From Planctomycetota bacterium (GTDB taxonomy: Bacteria; Planctomycetota; JAJSAM01; JAKLKS01), in the NCBI GenBank assembly GCA_023150535.1, contig JAKLKS010000007.1:1-41459 (forward strand): a stretch of 41,459 bases of DNA, read 5' to 3'. Every line of letters starts with the position of its first letter. The first letter of the stretch is position 1. The notes beneath the pieces are model-generated. The model had not been told where the DNA came from. It made no database searches and saw only the letters and a list, made by a program, of their open reading frames with translations. This document shows, in pieces, positions 23,684-31,191 of the stretch. Both the position numbers and the translations under genes were made by a program.

Positions 23684-24730
23684 TTGGCCACCACCGCCTC
23701 GCAGAAGATCGGCGCCCTCCTGATGCCCCTCGGGGCCTTCCTCCTCGCCTGGGCGACCTCGGGCCCGGAGTGGAACCCTCCGCGGACCCAGGGCTCCTGG
23801 CGCGAGGTCATGCACCCGGAGCGGGGGCCTGCCGGGAAGGGGAAGGCCCCCGAGGCCCCCCTGCCCGGGGAGGGCGCGCCGGGAGCCGGGACCGGGGCCG
23901 CTCCCGGGGCCGGCGGGGGAGCCGTCCCGGCCCCCCCCGAGGCGGGGAAGGAGCCCGCCCCGACGCCCGCGGGGAAGTCCCCCCCGGAGTCCTCCGCCGC
24001 GAAGCCCCCCGCGGAGAAGGCCCCCGAGAAGCCCCCCGAGCCCCCGAAGGAGCCCGAGGGCCTGGAGTTCAAGGTCTCCGGCCTCGCCACCGCCGTCAAC
24101 ACCGTCCCCCTCCGGGTGCCCGCGGGGATGCGCCTCGACATCCACGTCCTCACCACGGGGGCGGTCCGCCTCGGCCCCACGGTGACCGACCCGGAGATGG
24201 CCCACGGGGAGATCAAGGGCTCCCCCCGGGAGAAGAAGGACGACGGCCTGCTGTTCCTCATCCCCCAGTCCCGGGCCAACTGGGACGACGTCCTCGCGCT
24301 GGCCGCCGCCGGCGTGAAGGCGGGGTGGTCGAAGATCGGACTCTGCGTGGGCGCCCCGGAGAACGCCGGGCAGGGGAGGGTGCTCCTCCTCGACGTGCCC
24401 TCCACGGAGGCCCCGACGGTCAAGGGGCTCGACGTCCTCACGGTGAAGGTGAAGCCCGGCATGGGTCCCACCCCCTCCTTCACCTTCAACGGGGAGGACC
24501 TGGCGAACCCGGGGGCGCTCCGGGCGAAGGCGACCACCCTCCACGCGGAGTACGAGGAGGGGTTCGAGGAGGGCTACTCGGCGGACCCCGACCAGACCCC
24601 CTGGACCGTGGACGGAGCGGGGGCTTCGGCGGGAGGGGTGGTCGCGGCCCTCGACGCGCTGCGCGATGCGGGGGTGAAGACCATCCGGGTCGCGGGTCTC
24701 CGGAGGGGCGGCGCCGAGGAGGGGAAGTAG
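23684..24730 (+). CDS. Membrane-anchored Pro-rich protein with two ExbD-like segments
   Basis: I set the start at TTG 23684, which has GGAGG five bases upstream. The product is 348 residues. One N-terminal membrane segment (KIGALLMPLGAFLLAWATSG) is followed by a Pro/Ala/Lys/Glu-rich spacer (residues ~40-125), as in periplasm-spanning linkers. The rest contains two similar beta-alpha units ending in a strand: DDVLALAAAGVKAGWSKIGL and GGVVAALDALRDAGVKTIRVAG. The second closely recalls the end of the ExbD/TolR periplasmic domain. ExbD relays proton-motive force to TonB-type transporters; here no exbB or tonB is nearby. The family call is tentative. Confidence 0.65.
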   Translation: MATTASQKIGALLMPLGAFLLAWATSGPEWNPPRTQGSWREVMHPERGPAGKGKAPEAPLPGEGAPGAGTGAAPGAGGGAVPAPPEAGKEPAPTPAGKSPPESSAAKPPAEKAPEKPPEPPKEPEGLEFKVSGLATAVNTVPLRVPAGMRLDIHVLTTGAVRLGPTVTDPEMAHGEIKGSPREKKDDGLLFLIPQSRANWDDVLALAAAGVKAGWSKIGLCVGAPENAGQGRVLLLDVPSTEAPTVKGLDVLTVKVKPGMGPTPSFTFNGEDLANPGALRAKATTLHAEYEEGFEEGYSADPDQTPWTVDGAGASAGGVVAALDALRDAGVKTIRVAGLRRGGAEEGK

Positions 24731-24749
24731 GCGGGAGGAAGAGCGCGGC

Positions 24750-24848
24750 CTACCGGCCGGTCTTGATCCGGCCGCGGCACGGCTTGCGGCCGTGGTTCGC
24801 CTTCTTGGAGCGCCACTTCAGCTTGTAGTTCCTGCGGGGTCTGGCCAT
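24750..24848 (-). CDS. 32-residue very basic protein, probably ribosome- or RNA-binding
   Basis: This is a complete small gene from ATG 24848 to TAG 24750. It begins MARPRRNYKLKWRSKKAN and ends in HGRKPCRGRIKTGR: 16 of 32 residues are Arg, Lys or His, with one Cys. Its own -10 box (TACGCT) stands exactly six bases before the ATG, the same spacing as at other starts here, which supports a real gene. Size and composition recall tiny ribosomal proteins such as bTHX, but the sequence is not bTHX. It faces the ExbD-like gene (20 bases) and is divergent from the Bax-inhibitor gene. Function inferred from charge only. Confidence 0.7.
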   Translation of the reverse strand: MARPRRNYKLKWRSKKANHGRKPCRGRIKTGR

Positions 24849-24854
24849 CCCCGG

Positions 24855-24860
24855 AGCGTA
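24855..24860 (-). promoter_or_regulatory. -10 box, likely leaderless, for the basic mini-protein
   Basis: TACGCT on the minus strand, then CCGGGG and ATG 24848. The six-base gap places the predicted start point on the ATG. No ribosome site. Confidence 0.5.
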
Positions 24861-24957
24861 CCCGAACCCCCGGGGGGGGGCGCCAGTTCTACGGGAGGGT
24901 TCCGGGCCCCGGCCCGGCCCGGGGGCGGGTTCCATGTTCCCGCCGTCGTCCGTCGAA

Positions 24958-24963
24958 TACAAT
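24958..24963 (+). promoter_or_regulatory. -10 box and leader of the Bax-inhibitor-1 gene
   Basis: TACAAT in a locally A/T-rich GAATACAATG context, 36 bases before ATG 25000. The leader contains GAAAGGAGGA (24981-24990), the strongest Shine-Dalgarno sequence in the window. Confidence 0.55.
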
Positions 24964-24999
24964 GCCCCGCCGAACCCCCCGAAAGGAGGACAGCCAGCG

Positions 25000-25764
25000 A
25001 TGTACGGAAGCGGCGCCGCACCCCGCGCCCGCATGGGCGCCATGGAGGCCCTCGCCCGCGGCATCCCCGCGGAGCTGACGACCTTCGTCCGCAAGACCTA
25101 CGGCATGCTCGCCTTCAGCCTCGTCCTGGGGGCGGCGGCCTGCTACGCCATGATGCTCCTGATGCCCACCCGGGAGGTGATGACGAGGTCGGGCGTCGTC
25201 ACCATCCCCGCCTTCCCCCAGTGGGGCCTCTGGCTCCTCTGGGGAGGCACCCTCGGATTCTCCCTGCTCGGCTCCTTCGCCAAGAACGGGGCCCGCAGCG
25301 GCGAGGTCTCGGTCGTCGGCCTCGTCGCCCTCGTCGGGATGGTCCTCTGCAGCGGCGCCATGCTCGGCCCCACCATCGGGATCTACGTCGGCCTCGGCAT
25401 GGCCAACGTCGTCGCCGCGGCCGCGGTCACCACGGCGGTCACCTTCTCGGCCCTCACGGCCCTGGTCTTCCTCACGGGGAAGGACTTCGGCTTCCTCGGG
25501 AAGTTCCTTTTCGTCGCCGGCATCGCCTTCTTCGTCGCCTGGATGGTGAACTTCTTCTTCATCCACAGCGCCGGCTTCCAGTGGGCCATGGCCGCCTTCG
25601 GGGCCATCCTGTTCTGCGGGTACATCCTCTTCGACACCTCGAGCGTGGTCCACCACTTCGGGCCGAACAACCTCGTCATCCCCGCCGTCATCGCCCTCTA
25701 CCTCGACATCTACACCCTCTTCATCATGCTGCTCGTGCTCCTGGGCGGCCGCAGGAACGAGTAG
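25000..25764 (+). CDS. Bax inhibitor-1 (BI-1/YccA, UPF0005) family membrane protein
   Basis: The product has 254 residues. ATG 25000 follows AAAGGAGG at nine bases. An N-terminal soluble arm (~35 residues, with RKTYGMLAFSLVLGAAACY at the first helix) precedes seven hydrophobic segments. Family marks include the first-helix 'vYgml' motif, ALTALVFLTGKDFGFLGKFL, AFGAILFCGYILFDTSSVVHHF and ALYLDIYTLFIMLL. Acidic residues for the pH-gated calcium leak (ILFDTSS and LDIYTLF) are in place. BI-1 proteins are implicated in calcium flux and membrane-protein quality control (YccA blocks FtsH). A perfect hairpin follows the stop. Confidence 0.94.
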   Translation: MYGSGAAPRARMGAMEALARGIPAELTTFVRKTYGMLAFSLVLGAAACYAMMLLMPTREVMTRSGVVTIPAFPQWGLWLLWGGTLGFSLLGSFAKNGARSGEVSVVGLVALVGMVLCSGAMLGPTIGIYVGLGMANVVAAAAVTTAVTFSALTALVFLTGKDFGFLGKFLFVAGIAFFVAWMVNFFFIHSAGFQWAMAAFGAILFCGYILFDTSSVVHHFGPNNLVIPAVIALYLDIYTLFIMLLVLLGGRRNE

Positions 25765-25774
25765 CCCCCCTCCC

Positions 25775-25804
25775 GCGGGGGCCCGGCCGCTGCCGGGCCC
25801 CCGC
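25775..25804 (+). terminator. 13-bp perfect hairpin after the Bax-inhibitor-1 gene
   Basis: GCGGGGGCCCGGC (25775-25787), loop CGCT, GCCGGGCCCCCGC (25792-25804): a flawless 13-bp stem starting 10 bases after the stop. There is no T tract, so it is an I-shaped terminator candidate rather than a classical one. Confidence 0.6.
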
Positions 25805-25862
25805 CTCCCCCGCAGTCACTCGCCGCCTCCGGACTCCCCTCCCCGCGCCCCTCCCGCCCGGC

Positions 25863-25868
25863 TATCCT
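25863..25868 (+). promoter_or_regulatory. -10 box of the TolB-like lipoprotein gene
   Basis: TATCCT, 33 bases before ATG 25902. An in-frame GTG at 25872 lies too close to the box to be the first codon of a normal transcript, which favours the ATG. No clear -35 is seen between the hairpin and this box. Confidence 0.45.
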
Positions 25869-25901
25869 CCCGTGCCGGACAGACCCCCGGGAGCCCCCCC
25901 C

Positions 25902-26990
25902 ATGAGAGCCTCCGCCGTCCTTCTCGCCGCCGCCGCCGCCGCCGCGGCCGCCTGCGCCTCCCCCGAAGCCCCCCTCGGAGTCCCCGTCGCCGACGCCCCC
26001 TTCGCGGGGATCGGGGTCCGGGCCGTCGAGGGGATCCCCGCGGAGAGGCATATCCGCAACCTCCGGCAGCTCACCTTCGAGGGGGAGAACGCGGAGGCCT
26101 ACTGGTCCTTCGACCAGGACCGGGTCGTCTTCCAGCACCGCGGGGAGGGGGTCCCGGCGGACCAGATCTACACCATGCGCCTCGACGGGACCGACCTGCG
26201 CCTCGTGTCCACGGGCACCGGGAAGACGACCTGCGCCTACTTCCTGCCCGGGGACCGGGAGGTGATCTTCGCCTCCACCCACGGGGCCTCCGCCGAGCCC
26301 CCCCCTCCCGCGGACATGAGCCGCGGCTACGTCTGGGCCATCCACGACACCTACGACCTCTGGGCCGCCGGGCCCGGGGGCCTCCGGAGGCTCACCGACA
26401 GCCCCGGCTACGACGCCGAGGCGGTGGTCTCCCCGGACGGCTCCCGCATCGTCTTCACCTCCACCCGCTCCGGGGACCTCGACCTCTGGACCATGAACGT
26501 CGACGGCACCGGACTCCGCCAGGTCACCTCGGAGATCGGCTACGACGGGGGCGCCTTCTTCACCCCGGATTCGAAGCGCCTCGTCTACCGCGCCCACCAC
26601 CCGGAGGACCCGAAGGAGCGGGAGGCCTACCTCGCCCTCCTCCGCGAGGGGTACATCCGCCCCATGGCGCTCCAGATCATGACGGCGGACCTCGACGGAT
26701 CGAACGCCGTCCAGGTCACGCGGAACGGCTCCGCCAACTTCGGCCCCTACATGCACCCCGACGGGAGGCGCATCCTCTTCTCGAGCAACATGGGGGACCC
26801 GAAGGGGCGGGACTTCGACCTCTGGACGGTGAACGCCGACGGCTCCGGGCTCGAGCAGGTGACCTTCTCGCCGGAGTTCGACGGGTTCCCGATGTTCTCC
26901 GCCGACGGGAAGCGCCTGATCTTCTGCTCCAACCGGCACGGCGCCCACCGGGGCAACACGAACGTCTTCCTCGCCGACTGGGTCGACTAG
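25902..26990 (+). CDS. TolB-like beta-propeller lipoprotein
   Basis: The product has 362 residues. The signal (RASAVLLAAAAAAAAACASP) ends in a lipobox-like AAAC, so the mature protein is probably lipid-anchored at Cys18. The body has WD40-like/PD40 blades: AYWSFDQDRVVFQ, DQIYTMRLDGTDLRLVS, AVVSPDGSRIVFTSTRSGD, LDLWTMNVDGTGLRQVT, YMHPDGRRILFSSN and MFSADGKRLIFCSNR. Each ends in the 'DLWTVNADGSG' hairpin typical of TolB propellers. These act as periplasmic scaffolds or binding surfaces. The C-terminus NTNVFLADWVD matches the family end. The glycosyltransferase gene begins 11 bases downstream. No Pal or Tol genes are present, so it is not the Tol-system TolB itself. Confidence 0.9.
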   Translation: MRASAVLLAAAAAAAAACASPEAPLGVPVADAPFAGIGVRAVEGIPAERHIRNLRQLTFEGENAEAYWSFDQDRVVFQHRGEGVPADQIYTMRLDGTDLRLVSTGTGKTTCAYFLPGDREVIFASTHGASAEPPPPADMSRGYVWAIHDTYDLWAAGPGGLRRLTDSPGYDAEAVVSPDGSRIVFTSTRSGDLDLWTMNVDGTGLRQVTSEIGYDGGAFFTPDSKRLVYRAHHPEDPKEREAYLALLREGYIRPMALQIMTADLDGSNAVQVTRNGSANFGPYMHPDGRRILFSSNMGDPKGRDFDLWTVNADGSGLEQVTFSPEFDGFPMFSADGKRLIFCSNRHGAHRGNTNVFLADWVD

Positions 26991-27000
26991 GGCCCCCTCC

Positions 27001-28506
27001 GTGGGGCTGCCGGCCGGCGGGAAGGGGATCGCGCTCGCCGCACTGCTGGCGGCCCTCCTGCTCCTCCCCTTCCTCGGGGCCCGCCACCTGGAGAACCCCG
27101 ACGAACCGAGGGACGCGGAGATCGGCCGCTCCTTCGCCGACGGCTCCTGGTCCACGGTGCCGCGCCTCAACGGCCAGCCCTACTGGTCGAAGCCCCCGCT
27201 CTTCACCGGGTCGGCGGGGCTCCTGATGAAGGCCCTCGGCCAGGAGGAGTGGGTGCCCCGCGCGGCGGCGGCCCTTCACGGGGTGGCGGCGGTCGCGGCG
27301 CTCGCCCTCCTCGCCGAACTGCTCCTCGGGGGCGGCGCGGGGATCCTGGCCGGGGCGATCCTCCTCGGGATCCCGTACTTCCTCCTCCGGATGCGCACCT
27401 GCACGACGGACGTCGGGCTCGCGGCCTGGATGACCCTCGCCATGGCGCTGCTCCTCCTCGGGGAGCGGAGGGGGAAGGTCCTGCCCTCCTGGCTCGGGGG
27501 GCTCGCGGCCGGGGGGGCGGCGCTGGCCAAGGCCGTGCACGGGCTGCTCTTCCCCTTCCTCGCGGTCGGGATCTGGAGGGGCTGGGAGCGGGAGGGGAGG
27601 GAGGGGTGGTGGCGGCGGCTCCTCCCGGGGTTCCTGCTGGGCGCGGCGGCCTTCGCGGCCTGGTGCCTGGTGCTCCGCGCCGTGGACGGGCCCGAGGCCA
27701 TCGACGCCTTCCTCTTCGGGAACTTCGCGAAGCGCATGACCGGCGAGGCCCACCACGCGGGGGGGCCCTTCCAGTACCTGAGCCTCCTCCTGCGGGCACT
27801 CCCCATCACCTTCGCGGCGGCGGCGGGGTGCTGGGCCGCGGTGCGCCTTCGGGACGACCTCGGCCGGGGCCTCCGCCTCCCCCTCTGCTGGGTCCTGTCC
27901 ATGGTGCTCGCGCTGTCGCTCGCGAAGGGGAAGCGGGACCTCTACCTCCTCCCGGTGCTCCCCGGGGTCGCCCTGCTGGCGGCCGGCGGGGTGGAGGCGG
28001 CGGCGCGGGGGCTGCTGCCGCGCTGGGCCGACGCGCTGGCGCGGTGGCCGGTGGAGGGAGTGGCGCTCCCCCTCCGCGTCCTCCCCTGGTTCCGGGCCGA
28101 TCTCCGCCGGCGGGCGGTCGGTGCGGCGGTGCTGGTCGGGGTCCTATCCCTCGGCTACGAGGTCCTGGTGGAGGGGCCGAGGAGCGGGAAGGAGGCGGGG
28201 GTCGTGGCGGCGCGGGAGGCGGACCGGCTGGCGGCGGGGCGCCCGCTCGTCCTCTTCCGGATGTGGCAGGGGGAGGTCGGGCAGTTCTGCTTCCCGCTGC
28301 GGCGGGCGATCCCGGTGGCGGAGGATTCCGCGGAATTGCGGGCCATCGCCGCGGGGAGACCGGTGGTCGTCGTCGTCGAGGACCGGGTGGAGGAGGCGGC
28401 GTCGAGGAGGGGCCTCCTCGAGCCGGCCCTGCGGGAGCGGTTCACGCTGCTCGGGGAGTTCCCGGGGTCGGACAACTTCCGGGTCTACGCCTGGGACGGG
28501 AGGTAG
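27001..28506 (+). CDS. ArnT/PMT-like (GT39/GT83) polyprenyl-phosphate-sugar glycosyltransferase
   Basis: The product has 501 residues; GTG start 11 bases after the previous stop. The first external loop carries ARHLENPDEPRDAEIGR with the acidic Asp-Glu pair used by GT-C enzymes, followed by NGQPYWSKPPLFTG, the 'g.pyw.kPPL' motif of the ArnT group. About ten membrane segments follow, with SLAKGKRDLYLLPVLPG (the 'kr..YllP.~P' motif) near residue 305. A soluble C-terminal domain (~370-501) ends the protein. The family moves a sugar from a lipid carrier onto lipid A, proteins or other envelope acceptors. The acceptor is unknown. Convergent with the cystathionine gamma-lyase gene (19 bases apart). 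Confidence 0.87.
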   Translation: MGLPAGGKGIALAALLAALLLLPFLGARHLENPDEPRDAEIGRSFADGSWSTVPRLNGQPYWSKPPLFTGSAGLLMKALGQEEWVPRAAAALHGVAAVAALALLAELLLGGGAGILAGAILLGIPYFLLRMRTCTTDVGLAAWMTLAMALLLLGERRGKVLPSWLGGLAAGGAALAKAVHGLLFPFLAVGIWRGWEREGREGWWRRLLPGFLLGAAAFAAWCLVLRAVDGPEAIDAFLFGNFAKRMTGEAHHAGGPFQYLSLLLRALPITFAAAAGCWAAVRLRDDLGRGLRLPLCWVLSMVLALSLAKGKRDLYLLPVLPGVALLAAGGVEAAARGLLPRWADALARWPVEGVALPLRVLPWFRADLRRRAVGAAVLVGVLSLGYEVLVEGPRSGKEAGVVAAREADRLAAGRPLVLFRMWQGEVGQFCFPLRRAIPVAEDSAELRAIAAGRPVVVVVEDRVEEAASRRGLLEPALRERFTLLGEFPGSDNFRVYAWDGR

Positions 28507-28525
28507 GCGGGCGCGGCGCCTCCCC

Positions 28526-29686
28526 CTACCCCAGCGCCCGCTCGACGTCCGCGATCAGGTCCTCGACGTCCTCGACCCCGACGCTGAGCCGGATGAGCCC
28601 GTCGAGGATGCCCAGCTTCTCCCGGTTCTCCCGCGGCACCGAGGCGTGGGTCATGATGGCCGGGTGCTCGATCAGGGACTCGACCCCGCCGAGGGATTCC
28701 GCGAGCGAGAACAGGCGGAACCGCCCGAGGATCGTCCGCACCTCCTCCAGCGGCGCGTCCACCACGCAGGTGATCATCCCCCCGAAGCCCCTCATCTGCG
28801 CCTTCGCCAGCGCGTGCTGGGGATGGCTCTCGAGCCCCGGGTAGATCACCTTCGCGATCCGGGGGTGCTCCTCCAGCCTCCGCGCCACCGCCATCGCGTT
28901 CGAGCAGTGCCGCTCCATGCGCAGGTGGAGGGTCTTCGTCCCCCGCAGCGCGAGGAAGCAGTCCCAGGGCCCCGGCACCGCCCCCACGGCGTTCTGCACG
29001 AAGGCGAGCCGCCGGTGCCACTCCGGGTCCCGGGTCAGGATCGCCCCCCCCACCACGTCGGAGTGCCCCCCGAGGTACTTCGTGGTCGAGTGGACGACGA
29101 GGTCGGCCCCGAGGTCGAGCGGCCGCTGCAGGCAGGGCGTGGCGAAGGTGTTGTCCACGACGACCGCGATCCCCCGCTTCCGCCCCAGCGCGGCGAGGCG
29201 CGGGATGTCGAGCACCATGAGCATCGGGTTCGAGGGGGTCTCCAGCCAGAGCACCTTCGTCTCCGGCCGGAGGGCCGCCTCCACCGCCGCGGGGTCGGTG
29301 AAGTCGAGGAAGTCGAAGCGGATCCCCCCGCGGGAGAAGACCTTGTCGAAGACCCGGAAGGTGCCGCCGTAGACGTCCGCCGCCACGAGCACGTGGTCCC
29401 CCGCGGAGAGGCAGTGCATCACCGCCGAGGCCGCCGCGCATCCCGACCCGAAGCAGAGCCCGAAGCGCGCCCCCTCCAGGGCGGCGAGGTTCGCCTCCAG
29501 CGCGTCCCGGGTGGGGTTGCGCGTGCGCGAGTACTCGAAGCCCCGGTGCTCCCCCGGCTTCGCCTGCACGTAGGTCGAGGTCTGGAAGACCGGGGTCATG
29601 ATGGCCCCCGTGGAGGGGTCCGGCTCCTGCCCCGCGTGGATCGCCAGCGTCCCGATGCGCCCGCCCCCGCCCCCGTACTCCGCCAT
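28526..29686 (-). CDS. Cystathionine gamma-lyase / gamma-synthase family PLP enzyme
   Basis: The product has 386 residues. Start ATG 29686, eight bases after the CBS stop. Fold-I PLP motifs are complete: FEYSRTRNPTRDALEANLA, CFGSGCAAASAVMHCL, YGGTFRVFDKVF, WLETPSNPMLMVLDI, VVDNTFATPCLQRPLDLGAD and VHSTTKYLGGHSDVVGGAI with the Schiff-base lysine in STTKY. The end SLAESLGGVESLIEHPAIMTHASVP is the standard signature. With the adjacent cystathionine beta-synthase the likely reaction is cleavage of cystathionine to cysteine, 2-oxobutyrate and ammonia (reverse transsulfuration). Gamma-synthase cannot be ruled out by sequence alone. Confidence 0.93.
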   Translation of the reverse strand: MAEYGGGGGRIGTLAIHAGQEPDPSTGAIMTPVFQTSTYVQAKPGEHRGFEYSRTRNPTRDALEANLAALEGARFGLCFGSGCAAASAVMHCLSAGDHVLVAADVYGGTFRVFDKVFSRGGIRFDFLDFTDPAAVEAALRPETKVLWLETPSNPMLMVLDIPRLAALGRKRGIAVVVDNTFATPCLQRPLDLGADLVVHSTTKYLGGHSDVVGGAILTRDPEWHRRLAFVQNAVGAVPGPWDCFLALRGTKTLHLRMERHCSNAMAVARRLEEHPRIAKVIYPGLESHPQHALAKAQMRGFGGMITCVVDAPLEEVRTILGRFRLFSLAESLGGVESLIEHPAIMTHASVPRENREKLGILDGLIRLSVGVEDVEDLIADVERALG

Positions 29687-29694
29687 GTTCCGCC

Positions 29695-31080
29695 CTATCC
29701 CTTCGCGCGCGCCGCGCGCTGTCCCTGGGCCATGTAGTCGATGAGGTCGAACTTCGTGACGATGCCCGTCAGCGTCCCCCCGTCCAGCACCACCGCCACG
29801 TCGTCGGCGTCGAAGATGGCGTGAAGGGCGTCGAGCTCCGTGTCCACCGACACGACCCCGTGGATCGGCTTGATGAGGGAGTCGAGGGGGTCCTCGATGG
29901 TCCGGTGGCCGTACACGACCGCCTCCAGGAGGTCCACCTCGTGGATCATGCCGAGGATGCGGCCGTCGGAGGAGAGGGCCGGCATCTGGGAGACGGCGAA
30001 CTCCTTCATCCGCGAGACCACCGACTGGATGGTCTCCCCGGGCCTGCAGGTGTAGAGCGCCTTCGGCTTGCGCGACAGGAGGTCCTTCAGCGACCCCTGG
30101 GTGCGGGCCGGCGCGAGGAAGCCGGCGTCCTTCATCCACTCGTCGGAGTAGCACTTCGTGATGTACCGGGAGCCGGAGTCGGGCGCGACGACGACGACCC
30201 GCTTCCCCTTCCCCAGCTCCGCCGCGACCCGGAGCGCCACGACGACGGCCGCCCCCGAGGACCCCCCGGCGAAGAGCCCCTCCTCCCGGGCCAGGCGGCG
30301 CGTCATGAGGAGGCTCTCGCGGTCGTCCACCTGCTCGATGCGGTCGAGGACGGTGAAGTCCAGCGCCCCGCAGAGCATGTCCTCGCCGATGCCCTCCACC
30401 TTGTAGACGCGGGGGGTCGGGAGGGTCCTCTTCGTGAACCAGTCGTGGTAGACGGAGCCGTAGGGGTCGGCCCCGACGTTGAGGATGGAGGGCTTGCGCT
30501 CCTTGAAGAGCCTCCCGGCGCCGCTCATGGTGCCGCCGGTGCCGAGGCCCGCGACGAAGGCGTCGAACTCCCCGCCGGTCTCCTCCCAGATCTCCCGCCC
30601 CGTCGAGTGGTAGTGGGCCTCGATGTTGAGGGGGTTGTGGTACTGGTTCAGGTAGTAGGAGCCGGGGTTGTTGCGGTGGATGCGCTTCGCCGTCTCGTAG
30701 TAGGACTCGGGGCTGTCGGCGGGGACGTTGGTCGGGGTGACGACGACCTCCGCCCCCATCCCCTTCAGCATGTTGATCTTCTCGCTGCTCATCTTGTCGG
30801 GGAGGGTGAGGATGCAGCGGAGCCCCCAGGCGGCGCAGACCATGGCGACGGCGAAGCCGGTGTTGCCCGAGGTGTTCTCGACGACGAGCCCCCCCGACAG
30901 CTCCCCGTTCGCCCGGGCCTTCTCCAGGATGTACTTCACCATGCGGTCCTTGATGGAGCCGCCGGGGTTCATGAACTCCGCCTTGAGCCAGACCTCCGCG
31001 CCGCCGACGGGGGCCACCTTTCCCAGGCGGACGAGGGGGGTGTTGCCGATGCAATCGAGGACGTCGGACCTGACTTTCAC
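29695..31080 (-). CDS. Cystathionine beta-synthase with CBS pair
   Basis: The product has 461 residues. GTG 31080 follows GGCAGGGAGG at ~7 bases. The PLP fold-II domain (1-~330) has GNTPLVRLGKV, KAEFMNPGGSIKDRM with the Schiff-base lysine, ENTSGNTGFAVAMV and VAGLGTGGTMSG. Residues ~340-461 form two CBS motifs (TIQSVVSRMKEFAVSQMPAL and SVDTELDALHAIFDADDVAV). The product condenses homocysteine and serine to cystathionine. The N-terminal haem-binding part of animal CBS is absent. Ends with ITKFDLIDYM-like CBS sequence. Forms an operon with the gamma-lyase under the TTGACC/TAGGAT promoter. Confidence 0.93.
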   Translation of the reverse strand: MKVRSDVLDCIGNTPLVRLGKVAPVGGAEVWLKAEFMNPGGSIKDRMVKYILEKARANGELSGGLVVENTSGNTGFAVAMVCAAWGLRCILTLPDKMSSEKINMLKGMGAEVVVTPTNVPADSPESYYETAKRIHRNNPGSYYLNQYHNPLNIEAHYHSTGREIWEETGGEFDAFVAGLGTGGTMSGAGRLFKERKPSILNVGADPYGSVYHDWFTKRTLPTPRVYKVEGIGEDMLCGALDFTVLDRIEQVDDRESLLMTRRLAREEGLFAGGSSGAAVVVALRVAAELGKGKRVVVVAPDSGSRYITKCYSDEWMKDAGFLAPARTQGSLKDLLSRKPKALYTCRPGETIQSVVSRMKEFAVSQMPALSSDGRILGMIHEVDLLEAVVYGHRTIEDPLDSLIKPIHGVVSVDTELDALHAIFDADDVAVVLDGGTLTGIVTKFDLIDYMAQGQRAARAKG

Positions 31081-31116
31081 GGTCGGCCTCCCTGCCCGGG
31101 GACGACGGCGGCGCGC

Positions 31117-31145
31117 ATCCTAGGTGGGAGGAGGGGCGGGGTCAA
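31117..31145 (-). promoter_or_regulatory. Complete sigma-70-type promoter of the transsulfuration operon
   Basis: TTGACC (31145-31140), 17 bases, TAGGAT (31122-31117) on the minus strand. This is the best -35/-10 pair in the window and supports TAGGAT as the local -10 consensus. The leader to GTG 31080 is ~30 bases with a GGGAGG site. Confidence 0.7.
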
Positions 31146-31191
31146 GGCGGGGAGGACCCGGGCGACCGGGCAGATCACGCCGCGCGGGCCG

